A DNA stretch of 64,000 nucleotides from Pyronema omphalodes (GCA_024516155.1 JAJJXM010000036.1:546957-610956); one strand, 5' to 3'; positions 52,901 through 63,623 are shown, counted from the stretch's first letter. The notes: generated by a model not told the origin, from the sequence alone. Numbers and translations are program-made.

Positions 52901-53600
52901 ACCACTGGCAGAATTTGCTGCAAATAACCAAGTATCGGATACAACGTCGCTGTCTCCGTTCTACGCTATATATGGTCGACACCCCAAGTGCTCTTTCGAA
53001 CTGGAAATCAGGACCGACAATCCTGAAGAAGTGAAAGCGAACGAGGTAGCGGAAAGGATGTCACACATCCATGACGTCTTACGTTCGGAAATGAAATACG
53101 CCCAAGCCCGCCACATAGAAGCCGCCGACAATTCCCGACTCCCCGCGCCGGTCTTCAAACCAGGAGACCTGGTATGGCTGGACGCCCGCAACCTAAGAAC
53201 CCGCCGCCCCTCAAAGAAACTAGAAAACAAACACCTAGGCCCCTTCACCGTGTTACGGCCTATTGGATCCCACGCCTATGAATTGGATATACCGGAGACC
53301 ATGAAACACCACAGGACCTTCCCCGTGTCCCTACTGAACCCAGCCCCTTCGGACCCCCTCCCTGGCCAGATTATTCCACCGCCCCTACCGGTAGTAGTAG
53401 ACGGCGAAGAAGAATGGTTCGTGGATGAAATTCTGGATAGCCGTTGGTCAAGAGGAAACCTGCAGTACCTCGTCAAGTGGACCGGCCATGACTCTCCAAC
53501 CTGGGAACCGGAAACGAACCTATCCGAAACCGAGGCCGCTGAGAAATTCCACCAGTTATACCCAGACAAACCTTCTCCTCTCGTAGGAACTCGAGCCTAA
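49933..53600 (+). pseudogene. pol: Pol of unit G1
   Basis: Full domain set from protease (DCGATG) to chromodomain (EEEWFVDEILDSR), but with a TGA at 50842-50844 between protease and reverse transcriptase and a 1-nt loss near 52506 in the integrase (GGTTCGC where B has GGTTCCGC). Other residues, including YLDD and DDE, are intact. Its 3' half shares variants with C. Confidence 0.92.
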
Positions 53601-53611
53601 CGGGGGGGTAC

Positions 53612-54135
53612 TGTCACGGCACACGGCTGACGAGCCGTTGTGTTGTTGCGTCATCATTGTGTTGTCGTGGTTGTTGATTGGCATCGTGCCGTTGTCTTGC
53701 CGTGTTGTGTTGCTGTTGTGTTGTTGTGTGTGCCGTGCCGTTGTGACTGATAGACTGATTGATGATGGATGACGTACCACGAGCTGGAGAGCTGTGGCGT
53801 CGCAGGTGAATTGATGGAGAACGGAAGCTTCATGTAGCGATGTTGGATGACGGCCCAGCAAGAGTGCTGGCCGCCCCTTTGTACATAAGGAGGCTTGCCT
53901 CCCCGTTGTCGAGTTCTCCATCGAACGTCTTGTGTCTTTCCCTTGCTCCTAATAAAGACTACTTCTTCCAGTCCTACCTCACTCTTGTCCTTGTCCCTGT
54001 TCCTGTTTCGTGTGCCGTCCGTCTGACGAGCACTTCGGTCCTTGTTCTGCCGTTCCCCGTCCCGGAACCCGCCTAGTCCCTCTCGCCGGTAGTGTTCAGT
54101 GTGTTCTTTGAACGTCCGTTCCTAGTTCCCTGACA
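53612..54135 (+). repeat. Shared LTR between units G1 and G2
   Basis: 524 bp. On its left is a normal pol stop and polypurine tract, so it acts as the 3' LTR of G1. On its right it is fused directly to the gag remnant of G2, so it is also the 5' LTR of G2. Confidence 0.9.
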
Positions 54136-54342
54136 ACCGCCGCCTCCAGCAAGCAAACCCCTGCCCAGGGACCCCGTTAGAAACTGTCGGCACAGGAATG
54201 CGTGACCCGCCTGTCAGAAGGACGTTGCCTCTACTGCGGTGGCCTTGGCCACATGGCTGCTTGGTGCCCCGCCAAGACGAATGTTCAAGTGGCGAGTGTG
54301 GAATCATTGGATAGTGAAGAAGAGGTGTCGGGAAAAGACTAA
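54136..54342 (+). pseudogene. gag: Gag remnant of unit G2
   Basis: Same start point and TAG as in G1 with two or three substitutions; CCHC knuckle kept. Confidence 0.85.
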
Positions 54343-54395
54343 ACCAGCTGCAAGAAGATGGCTCTGCCGCTGGTGGGAAAATCATTGCTGATACA

Positions 54396-56589
54396 TTGTT
54401 ATTATCGGGCGCAAGTTTTACTGGAAAGTTAGAATGCAAACACCTTGTTCTCTCTTGCTCCTTGTTTTCCAATAACCGCTCCGTGAAAACAGTAGCGCTC
54501 GTTGACTGCGGCGCCACTGGTATCGCCTTTGTTGATCGCAATTTCGCCCGCCATCACAAACTCCCTCTAACCCCCCTACCCACCGCCCGAACGGTCGAAG
54601 TTATCGACGGCCGACCCATATCCTCAGGAAAAATCACACACCTCGCCCAAGTAGAGTGTACCATCAATGGTCACTCAGAAACCCTTCCCATGTTCGTCAC
54701 CAAGTTGGGTCACTACCCGGTGGTGTTGGGCATCCCCTGGTTGAAGAAACACGACGTAACAATAAGCTTCAGTTCCAACACTGTAAGCTTCGACTCACAA
54801 TACTGCCTACGGAACTGCACCCCGTTGCCTGTGAGCACAACCGGTGTCGAGGTCCTGGACTCGAGGCCCCCTCCCGTTGTCCACGAGCCCGACACAAACC
54901 CCATGCCGGAGTTAGAAGACTCGGTCCCCGACCCTCCAGACGAACCCCCAATAGCGATCTCAAGTCTAACCATCTCCAACTTCAAAGAAATGGTAGAAGA
55001 CGAAAGCCTGACAGTGTTCTCGCTATCGTTGGACGAGATCACCGTCGCCCTACAAGACAAGCCCCCCCTCACGGATGACGAACTGAAAGACATGATCCCC
55101 GAAGAGTATCATGACTACCTCGATTTATTCAAGGAGGTCAACGCGAAGGAACTCCCCCCACACCGACCTTACGACCACAAGATCCCACTGAAAGAGGGAT
55201 TCGTCCCCCCCTTTGGCCCGCTATACTCGCTGTCACGCAACGAGTTGCAGACGCTGAAAACGTGGCTCGATGAGAATTTGGAGAAAGGATTTATACAACG
55301 CTCCTGATCACCAGCCGCCTCGCCGATATTATTCGTGAAAAAATCAGACGGATCCCTACGCCTGTGTGTCGATTACCGGAGACTGAATGAAGGTACCGAG
55401 AAGAACCGGTACCCGCTGCCATTGATACAGGAAACGATGATGAATCTTTCCAAAGCTCAATACTTTACGACCCTTGATGTCCGCAGCGCTTATAACCTTA
55501 TCAGAATGGCAGAAGGCGAAGAATGGAAGACGGCCTTCCGCACAAGGTACGGCCTATTTGAGTCGAAAGTGATGCCCTTTGGGCTCACCAACGCGCCTGC
55601 CGATTTCCAGGCATTTATAAATGATGTCCTGAGACCATACCTGGACCAGTTTTGTACGGCATACTTGGACGATATCCTCGTATTCTCTGAAACAAAGTCC
55701 GATCACACCGCACACGTCCGAAAGATCTTGGAACGACTCAAACAAGAAAAACTGCACTTGAAACCAGAGAAGTGGAAGTTTGCTAAGGCAGAAGTACAGT
55801 ACCTGGGCTACAACATTGGCCGCGACGGCGCTCGCATGATGGATTCCAAAGTAGCGACAGTCAGAGATTGGAAGGAACCAGACAGTTTGAAACAGGTCCA
55901 AGAGTTCCTGGGTTTCGCGAACTTCTACCGACGATTTATCAAGGACTACTCAAAAGTGGTCTCCCCCCTAACGGCTCTGACCAAAAAGAAAGATGGTAAA
56001 GCAATCCCCTTTACCTGGGGTAAAGATCAGCAAAGCGCCTTCGACCGACTGAAGGACGCATTTACATCAGCACCTATTCTCAAGCACTTTGAGTACGAGA
56101 AACCGATTGTAGTAGAAACAGACGCATCTGACTATGTGTCTGCTGGAGTTTTATCACAATACAACGACGATAACGTGTTACACCCCATCGCATTTTATTC
56201 CAGAAAGCATTCCCTGGCGGAATGCAACTATGAGATCTATGACAAAGAACTACTGGCAATAGTTCGTTGTTTCGAGGAATGGCGTCCCCACTTGGAGGGC
56301 TCCGCCTTCCCGATAAAAGTATTGACAGACCACAAGAACCTCGAACACTTTATGACGACAAAGCTACTAAACAGAAGACAAGCACGCTGGTCCGAATTCC
56401 TGTCTCGGTTCAACTTTGTCATCACCTACCGACCGGGAACGTTGGGAGGGAAACCGGACGCCCTGACGAGACGAGCCGCCGACCTCCCGGGAGAGGGAGA
56501 CGAACGTATCCTAGCGAATCAGCAAGCTGTCCTAAAGCCACAAAACTTCCAATTGTGCATGACCCCGCCCATGAAACTTGCACCCTCCG
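54396..56589 (+). pseudogene. pol: Pol of unit G2, truncated
   Basis: Protease, then the same TGA as G1 (55305-55307), reverse transcriptase (YLDDILVFS) and RNase H. It ends at about 56589 shortly after the RNase H-integrase linker, where the flank of Copia I begins. Up to about 55.77 kb it is almost identical to G1; beyond that it resembles K more (for example the GKDQQ and GEGDERI variants). Confidence 0.92.
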
Positions 56590-56950
56590 AAGTGGACCTC
56601 CTACTAGCCAAAACACAGATGCTGTTGCCGAGTGTGTATGTCAGGCAAGTTGTTGCTGATGGAATACATGGCGTTCAGCGCAGTGACTTGATAAATCTAC
56701 GCGTGAGTTCATGGTAGAATGAGAGTATGCTGCAATAAAAAGGAAGTCTGTGTACGACGTGAGTGTTGATTGCGCTTGGTCGAGTTTCGTCGGCTCTGTG
56801 GAGGTAGTGATCAGTTGCTCCTAGGGCACATAAGGTGACGTTGCTGCTGTCAACAAGTTTCCGTCAACACTCATAATCAGTGTGGTGCACTGATGGCTCC
56901 AGGATTTTGGTTCCCACATCGGAAACGGTATGTCAAGCGGAGTAATGAAC
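56590..56950 (+). repeat. Flank shared with 15397-15743 (inverted)
   Basis: Non-coding; contains AATAAA near 56733. The open frame from G2 pol ends in it by chance. It abuts the 5' LTR of Copia I with the same TGAAC as at Copia J. Confidence 0.85.
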
Positions 56951-57111
56951 TGTTGAAGTGCGCCTAAGGCCCTAGTGCTTAGGTGGAGGTGGACCACTCT
57001 CTATGTATAGGCACTCGCTTGCCCGTCTATGTCTGAGTCTTCACGCTCGTTAATACATTCGGTCACCACCTCCACTTTCTTCTTCTTCTCGTGCCTGTGA
57101 GACCTTCGACA
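56951..57111 (+). repeat. 5' LTR of Copia I
   Basis: 161 bp; differs from the D LTR by one visible base (GTCTGAGTC). Confidence 0.95.
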
Positions 57112-57124
57112 GGTTATGAGCCCT
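57112..57124 (+). other. Half-tRNA(iMet) primer binding site of Copia I
   Basis: GGTTATGAGCCCT immediately after the LTR. Confidence 0.7.
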
Positions 57125-57216
57125 TACGTAACCGCTACTCTTACCGTTATCCTTTATTAGTCATAACTTATATTATTTCTTCACTTTCCCCTTAATTTTA
57201 ATCACTCTCTCCCACG

Positions 57217-58131
57217 ATGTCTGACGAAGTCCAAGAACCTACTGCTTTGAAGTGCCCAATTCTGACGGTCGCCAATTATGCGCAGTGGAAGGACCCCATC
57301 CACTTTATCTTGGCCGGGAAAAGCGCCTGGAATATTGTGAACGGGAAGGAGACGCGCCCTGCTGGCGGCACCAGCCAACAAGCTCAGAGGGATCTCCAAT
57401 ACTTCGATGAGAGGGCGGCCAGAGCTACCCAGATCATCTTTGACCACTGCGACATCACCTGCCGCAGGGTCATCACCGGACTCGACAACCCACGGGAGAT
57501 GTGGCTAAAACTCGAAGCCCGGTTTGATAACTCGAAAACAAACTCTGGACGAAGAAACCTCTGGATTAAATTCTGGAGATCAAAGCCAAACCCCGGGCAG
57601 TCCATGTCGAAATGGATAACTGATCTCCTGAATATTCAGGCCCCACTTACCGGTACAGTTTTAGATATCAGCGACACTGCGCTGGTTAATTATGTTATTG
57701 CAAATCTCCCCGACTCCTACGGAGTTACGAAACACGAGCTCGCGAAACTTGATAATATTGCGGTTGACGAGCTCCAGAAGATCCTGCACGACCACGAGCA
57801 TATGTGGGAAGCCACCCTAGGATCCCCGAAGGGCGAGGCGCATGCTACGACGACCAAGTGGTGCGACCACTGTAAACGCTCTAGCCATAACACGAAGGAA
57901 TGCTACGCAAATCGCAACAACAACAAAGGCGCAGCATTCTCAAGCGCCGGACCGTCCAGACCTACTAAAACTTCGAAAAAGGAGGATGTCCAGTGCCACT
58001 ACTGTACAAAGAAGGGGCACGTTGCGACAGAGTGCAAGCTCAGATCTTCAGCTACCGCCATACGCGAGCGGTACAAGCTTCGCTCCAGTGCGAAAATTGC
58101 CGAGTTAGACAACACTGATCCCGGTATTTGA
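57217..58131 (+). CDS. gag: Copia I Gag
   Basis: 304 residues from ATG, copia-type Gag followed by two zinc knuckles (CDHCKRSSHNTKEC and CHYCTKKGHVATEC). It ends at a TGA (58129-58131) that is in frame with the protease-integrase reading frame and followed by C (UGA-C context). Forms the particle shell and packages RNA. Intact. Confidence 0.93.
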   Translation: MSDEVQEPTALKCPILTVANYAQWKDPIHFILAGKSAWNIVNGKETRPAGGTSQQAQRDLQYFDERAARATQIIFDHCDITCRRVITGLDNPREMWLKLEARFDNSKTNSGRRNLWIKFWRSKPNPGQSMSKWITDLLNIQAPLTGTVLDISDTALVNYVIANLPDSYGVTKHELAKLDNIAVDELQKILHDHEHMWEATLGSPKGEAHATTTKWCDHCKRSSHNTKECYANRNNNKGAAFSSAGPSRPTKTSKKEDVQCHYCTKKGHVATECKLRSSATAIRERYKLRSSAKIAELDNTDPGI

Positions 58132-58165
58132 CTCGGGAACTCCAGCACCTCCCTAACAGCGCAAG
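58124..58165 (+). other. Alternative 42-nt mini-intron spanning the gag-pol UGA
   Basis: GTATTT...CCCTAACAG...CAAG: removal would keep the frame and delete the UGA. 42 nt is short for a fungal intron and the AAG acceptor is weak, so this is only an alternative to read-through. Confidence 0.2.
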
Positions 58166-59766
58166 TCTTGATCGCCACAGACTCGTCCGCTGAGAGACAT
58201 ACATGGGTGCTCGACTCTGGTGCAACGCACCACTTTTGTAATGATAAATCTGCTTTTCTTATTGATTCTTTAGCTACTTGCAAGTCCATCAACATTCGCT
58301 TAGGTGACAATAGTACAGTCACCACCAACACCTACGGAAAAATCATACTCAACAATCTCTTTCAAATTTCTGCACTATACGTTCCCACGTTTCGACTCTC
58401 CCTTTTCTCTCTGCCCCTCTTTGATAAAAGGGGGTGGCAAATTACTATGGCGGACGGTACTTGTACTGTGAAAGACAAGACCTCCAAAACAATCATTGTC
58501 GCTCGCATGAAGGACAATCTCTACAGATGGACAGCAGAGGCCATTAAGGAAGACCACGACGCCCTGATAACCACTCGTTCTGGTGCAGGCGTCGACATTA
58601 ACACTATTCCCTCCTCGACCCGAACAACGACATCATCGAATAAACGAACAAGTGCAGAGGTTGACTTTACGCGTCCAAGCGACAAAGACCTTCGAACAGC
58701 ACATAGACAGTCTTTCCGCCTTCAACCAACAAGCAATTTCGAGATGTGGCACAGGAGACTGGCCCACCTCAATACCGAGTCCTTGTCTAAAATCATTAAT
58801 TCGACTGATAAAACTACAACATCAGATCATCTCCAGTCCTGCACAACGTGCATACAGGCCAAAAAGCGACAGTCCTTTATCCGATTACCAACCGAACGTG
58901 CGAGCAAGCCTTTCGAACTTGTCCACTCGGATGTCTGCGGCCCGATGTCGACTCCGTCGATCAGCCAACGACGGTATTATATCATATATATTGATGACTT
59001 TAGTCCTTTCGCCAAAGTTTACTTTCTGAAATCAAAATCCACAGACGCGGTACTACCTGTATTCCAAGAATACAAAGCGTGGATTGAGTCTCAAGGACAT
59101 AAGATTCTTCGGTTCAGGTGTGATAATGGCACAGGGGAATTCAACAATCAACAGTTCCGTTCTTTCCTGGCGAAAAACGGTATCTCGTTCGAACCCTCAC
59201 CACCCTTCACACAGCATAAAAACGGAACTGCCGAGAGATTCATTCAGACAATCAACGGCAAAGCACGTTCCATGCTGCTAGACGCCCAAGTTCCTCATCG
59301 CTTCTGGGCTGAGGCTGTTAACACAGCGGTGTACCTTCACTCGATATCTCCGACTAGAACGCTCAAAGTCTGGCTAAGTCCTCATGAGGCCCTGTTTCAC
59401 AGGCCGCCGCAGCTGCTACACCTTCGAAGATTCGGTTGCACGGTCTTCAAGCATATACTGAAGGAGCAGAGGACAGACAAGAACTGGAGCGCACGCGCGT
59501 CACACAGTATGATGGTTGGATACACGGATTCGTCAAAGATTTGGCGCATCTATGATTTCAATTCACGTTCTGTCGTGCGCGCTTCCAACGTCGTTTTCTT
59601 AGAGGACAATAATGCTTTCGATTCTGAAGGACGTCCCAATACATCAGAGGAAATCATCAAGGCAATATCTGACTGTTTCCCTGATATCGTTGAAGGGGGT
59701 GATGAGAATGCGTCAGCGCTCATATCACATGAGATAGATGCCCTCATTCAGAGTATGTACAAATGA
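58132..59766 (+). CDS. pol: Copia I protease-integrase part of pol
   Basis: Same frame as gag. Protease LDSGATHHFCND near 58205; integrase zinc domain (MWHRRLAHL ... CTTCIQAKKRQSF); catalytic core D in HSDVCGPM, D in CDNGTGEF, E in NGTAERF. The protein ends ALIQSMYK at TGA 59764-59766, just past a GTATGT 5' splice-like site at 59753. If spliced there, the product would continue into the reverse transcriptase. No ATG near the start; read-through or splicing from gag is implied. Confidence 0.9.
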   Translation, partial: LGNSSTSLTAQVLIATDSSAERHTWVLDSGATHHFCNDKSAFLIDSLATCKSINIRLGDNSTVTTNTYGKIILNNLFQISALYVPTFRLSLFSLPLFDKRGWQITMADGTCTVKDKTSKTIIVARMKDNLYRWTAEAIKEDHDALITTRSGAGVDINTIPSSTRTTTSSNKRTSAEVDFTRPSDKDLRTAHRQSFRLQPTSNFEMWHRRLAHLNTESLSKIINSTDKTTTSDHLQSCTTCIQAKKRQSFIRLPTERASKPFELVHSDVCGPMSTPSISQRRYYIIYIDDFSPFAKVYFLKSKSTDAVLPVFQEYKAWIESQGHKILRFRCDNGTGEFNNQQFRSFLAKNGISFEPSPPFTQHKNGTAERFIQTINGKARSMLLDAQVPHRFWAEAVNTAVYLHSISPTRTLKVWLSPHEALFHRPPQLLHLRRFGCTVFKHILKEQRTDKNWSARASHSMMVGYTDSSKIWRIYDFNSRSVVRASNVVFLEDNNAFDSEGRPNTSEEIIKAISDCFPDIVEGGDENASALISHEIDALIQSMYK

Positions 59767-60144
59767 TCACCCCAACTTTTTCCGCGTCACCGCTGTAGGA
59801 CCTCTCACGGCCACACGGTATAGTCTTTATCACATTATCTTCGAGTCGGATCAGCCTTCATGCTGACTCACTCTAACTATACATTGACAATTCTGTCTTG
59901 AATGTCACTGTCCCGATCAGCCTCCATGCTGTCCGGACTACTCTTGCTAGGCGAATATGCCACACACTGATTATCATCAGTTCAAGGATACTTATCCTGG
60001 AATTTTATCCGATTAACACTCCGCTGTGCATCTCCTCACGAGATTCTGCCACGGAATCCCTGTCTACTGCATTCCCTTGTTTCTCAAATTTCTTTCTCTA
60101 CTGCTCTGATATTCACTTCTCTGAACTAACATCCTAATTCATAG
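59753..60144 (+). other. Putative 392-nt in-frame spliceosomal intron in Copia pol
   Basis: 5' GTATGT, branch-like CTAAC at 60126-60130, 3' TAG ending at 60144, 14 nt after the branch. Joining A59752 to 60145 gives AAT-GCT-TCT and keeps the frame into the reverse transcriptase ORF. Without removal, the upstream frame stops at 59764. The segment has no long ORF. All of D and the 5' part in J agree. Confidence 0.55.
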
Positions 60145-61988
60145 ATGCTTCTAATGACATGAATTCACTGTCCCTACGCGCCGAGCGACTGAAGGCCAAC
60201 AAACTAAACAAGTCCCGCTACCAAGACATTGATGTTGACGACGCCCTGGCCTCGGCCTTTCTTGCCAAAGCAACTATAGACGATCCCGACGAGGCCATAG
60301 GTCCTGATTTACTTGACGGCGACCCGACCTCATACACCGCAGCAATGAAGAGCGCCGACCGGGACAACTGGAGAACTGCGATGCAAGAAGAATGGAACTC
60401 TTTATTGATAAACGAAACCTTCCAGGCCTTCAAATCAAATGACAATGCAGAGCCTCTCCGACCAGTGTCATCGCCTGATGCATTCGACAATCAAACATCC
60501 TAAAGCGGCATCACTGTGCCCTTTGGATGCAAGCCCTTGAAGTGTCGATGGATTTACAAAACCAAAGGCAACATTGACGGCAGCACAAAGTTCAAGGCCC
60601 GACTGGTTATAAAGGGTTATGAACAAGTTCCGGGAATTGATTATGATGAGACATATGCACCTGTCTCCAAGCTAAGTACTCTACGTTACCTGCTAAGCTT
60701 ATCTGCAACCAGGGGGTGGTCAGTCGACCAAATGAATGTTGTCACGGCCTTCCTCAACCCAGCCATTGACAACGACAGGACTTTCATGTCCATGCCTCCT
60801 GGCATCGAATGGCTCGATAAACGTCTATCAAAAACATCGACGGTTCGCCTGCTGAAAGCCCTGTACGGGCTAAAACAGGCACCCCGATTATGGTGGGCCC
60901 AGATTAATGACTTCCTCATGAAGCAAGGTTTCCGACAGGCACACGCCGACTCCAATCTCTACCTCATGAAGGACGCATTTCTGCTCTTATATGTCGACGA
61001 TATCTTGATCTTCAATCTGACAAAACAGAGGATGGGCGACAACATCAAGAAGGCCCTCAGTGCTCGCTTCAAAATGACAGATCTCGGAAAAGCGACTCGT
61101 TTTCTCGGCCTCGAACTCGAATACTTGCCTGACGGAAGCATTGCCATCTCGCAGAAGCATTACATTGAGGGGGTGATTGCCACATACGGTCTTCTTGAGG
61201 CCGCACCCACCTCTTCCCCAATGGACATTCATGTTCATCTTGAGAATACTGACTGCGAAGACAAGACCACTGATGAACAGCAAAAACGCCTGTATCTATC
61301 AATGGTCGGATCACTGATGTACGCAGCAATCGGAACTCGTCCTGACATCGCCTTCGCCGTGACTGCCCTCAGCCGATACAATCAGTCGCCTCTAGCAATG
61401 CACATGACCGCTGCCAAAAGGGTCATCCGATACTTGAAAGGTACGAAAAATTTGTCGATTATCTACAAGCGTAACCACGACATACCGCAGGACTGTTTGC
61501 GACTCTTCTCCGACAGCGACTGGGCCGGCAGTACAGCCGATCGGAAAAGCGTCGGGGGGTGCGTAGTCCTTGCGCCAGGAGCGGACGGGCCGATCCACTG
61601 GAGCTCAAAGATGCAGTCCGTCATCGCCCTCTCCACTCTTGAAGCCGAGTACATTGCATGCAGCAATGCGACCCCCGAAGCGATCTGGTTCTGCCTATTG
61701 ATGGACGACACCGAAGCCTGGGATAACAAAGTGCCGACCTCGGTCCGTTGCGACAACATGGGAGCACTTCGCCTCCTTCAGACCGGCGTCATCAAGGCGA
61801 AAACAAAACACATCGATGTGAAGTTTCACCACTCGATCGACGAAGCTAGAAAGGGAACGGTATCGTTCGAATACATTGCGTCCAAAGAAAATGTCGCAGA
61901 TATCCTCACTAAACCGCTCCCTGGACCAACACACGCGTTGGCCGTGAAACTTTTAGGGATGGAAACGCTGAGTGGTAATAATGATTAA
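60145..61988 (+). pseudogene. pol: Copia I reverse transcriptase-RNase H with one nonsense codon
   Basis: Open from the putative 3' splice site, apart from a TAA at 60501-60503 where D has TAC. Reverse transcriptase: ITVPFGCKPLKCRW, VTAFLNPAIDNDRTF, LKALYGLKQAPRLWW, YVDD at 60990-61001. RNase H: LFSDSDWAG, TLEAEYIACSNA, HIDVKFHHSID and NVADILTKPLPG. Full length to TAA at 61986-61988. The CA dinucleotide lost in D near 38764 is present here. An ATG at 60159 could start a separate protein if there is no splicing. Confidence 0.92.
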
Positions 61989-62233
61989 TGGGTTTGGTTT
62001 GAATGAATAAGTGTGTGTTGAGATCGAAGTATGGCTGCTGAATTGCTGATTATGATGATGATTGAATTGTGTTGTTTCTATTTGGGTTGTTCTTCTTATG
62101 GGTTTTCACTTCTTCTTTTATGGGTAATAGGGTATTTTCCTTTTCTATGGTATTGTTCTTGTTTTCTGTTATGATGGATTGTTATTTCTTCTTATTATTA
62201 TGTTTGTAGCACCCGTCCTTAGACGAGGGGGTG
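61989..62233 (+). other. Copia I 3' untranslated region and polypurine tract
   Basis: T-rich and non-coding, ending in GACGAGGGGGTG before the 3' LTR. Confidence 0.7.
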
Positions 62234-62394
62234 TGTTGAAGTGCGCCTAAGGCCCTAGTGCTTAGGTGGAGGTGGACCACTCTCTATGTATAGGCACTCG
62301 CTTGCCCGTCTATGTCTGACTCTTCACGCTCGTTAATACATTCGGTCACCACCTCCACTTTCTTCTTCGTCTCGTGCCTGTGAGACCTTCGACA
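62234..62394 (+). repeat. 3' LTR of Copia I
   Basis: 161 bp; one visible base difference from D (TTCTTCGTC). Confidence 0.95.
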
Positions 62395-63330
62395 ATGGTA
62401 AAGCAATCCCCTTTACCTGGGGTAAAGATCAGCAAAGCGCCTTCGACCGACTGAAGGACGCATTTACATCAGCACCTATTCTCAAGCACTTCGACTACGA
62501 GAAACCGATCGTAGTAGAAACAGACGCATCTGACTATGTGTCTGCTGGAGTTTCATCACAATACGACGACGATAAAGTGTTACACCGCGTCGCGTTTTAT
62601 TCCAAAAAGCATTCCCCGGCGGAATGCAACTATGAGATCTATGACAAAGAACTACTGGCAATAGTTCGTTGTTTCGAGGAATGGCGTCCCCACTTGGAAT
62701 GCTCCGCCTTCCCGATAAAAGTATTGACAGACCACAAGAACCTCGAATACTTTATGACGACAAAGCTACTAAACAGAAGACAAGCACGCTGGTCCGAATT
62801 CCTGTCTCGGTTCAACTTTGTCATCACCTACCGACTGGGAACGTTGGGAGGGAAACCGGACGCCGTGACGAGACGAGCCGCCGACCTCCCAGGAGAGGGA
62901 GACGAACGTATCCTAGCGAATCAGCAAGCTGTCCTAAAGCCACAAAACTTTCAATTGTGCATGACCCCGCCCATGAAACTTGCACCCTCCGAAGTGGACC
63001 TCCTGTTTAAGGAGGGCTGCAAGACAGATTCATTCCCAAACCGAGTGTTGGGAATGCTGGAAGACGGTACACAAATCTGTAAGGACATATCACTCGCCGA
63101 TTGCTCTGTGTTGGAAAACAGATTGTACTACCGAGACTGCCTCTATGTCCCCGCGCTGGACAAACTACGATTGAAACTACTACAAGATCACCACGACCCC
63201 CCCACCATGGGACACCCGGGCCGTGCAAAGACTTTCGAACTCCTCGCCAGGAATTATTACTGGCCTTCGATGAGAAAAGATGTGGACCAATTCGTCCGAA
63301 ATTTCTACACTTGTAAAAGAACAAAAGCGT
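62395..63330 (+). pseudogene. pol: B-family Gypsy pol fragment K
   Basis: Starts abruptly within the RNase H-proximal region (ATGGTAAAGC…) right after the Copia I LTR and ends in the integrase zinc domain. RNase H motifs ([24 protein letters not shown]) and the first half of HHCC are visible, but NCHTC is changed to NFYTC, removing a zinc ligand. The open frame continues to a TAG at 63363-63365 in unrelated sequence. Closest to the 3' part of G2. Confidence 0.9.
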
Positions 63331-63623
63331 TAGACACCACCTCGAGAGTTCGACCACCCCCCTAGCTATCGCCACAACAACGCGGAAATCCACCGATTTT
63401 CGTGCGAAATCGTCATCAGCGACGTCAAATTACCTAGCTGTAGCATCTACAGACCAGGCCCCCTCTTTTTCGTCGTGCGAACGGTGAAGACAGAGAATCC
63501 GGGCCCCTGAAGGTGCACTCGGCTACGACCTCCATCAACCCCCATCATCAACCACATCCTCCGCAATCGAACTCTACCTCTTCCCCCGATCAAATCATCC
63601 TAACTAACCTGTCTCCAACCTCA
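63331..63623. other. Unassigned sequence right of K
   Basis: GC-rich, not similar to other parts of the window; could be 5' untranslated DNA of the following ORF. Nothing else seen. Confidence 0.4.

Larger units (their letters stand above)
49150..56589 (+). mobile_element. Tandem B-family array G: LTR-pol-LTR-pol
   Basis: Two units, each an LTR (49150-49672, 53612-54135) joined directly to the last part of gag (…ACCGCCGCC…) and then pol. Both have the same gag deletion, the same TAG in the gag remnant and the same TGA in pol, so they are copies of one defective unit. The PBS next to the LTR is missing in both. The second unit is cut at about 56589. No closing LTR is present. Confidence 0.85.
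56951..62394 (+). mobile_element. Copia element I, structurally complete, no matching TSD
   Basis: 161-bp LTRs at 56951-57111 and 62234-62394 with gag, protease-integrase, intron-like segment, reverse transcriptase and RNase H between them. The left flank is TGAAC, the right flank ATGGT, so no target duplication. Uninterrupted by other elements, it is the best copy for reading the family's layout, although pol has one nonsense codon. Confidence 0.93.

Noticed and set aside
56587..56717. C-terminal extension of G2 pol through the Copia flank
   Set aside because: The frame merely runs on into non-coding flank that is also found next to J without any pol.
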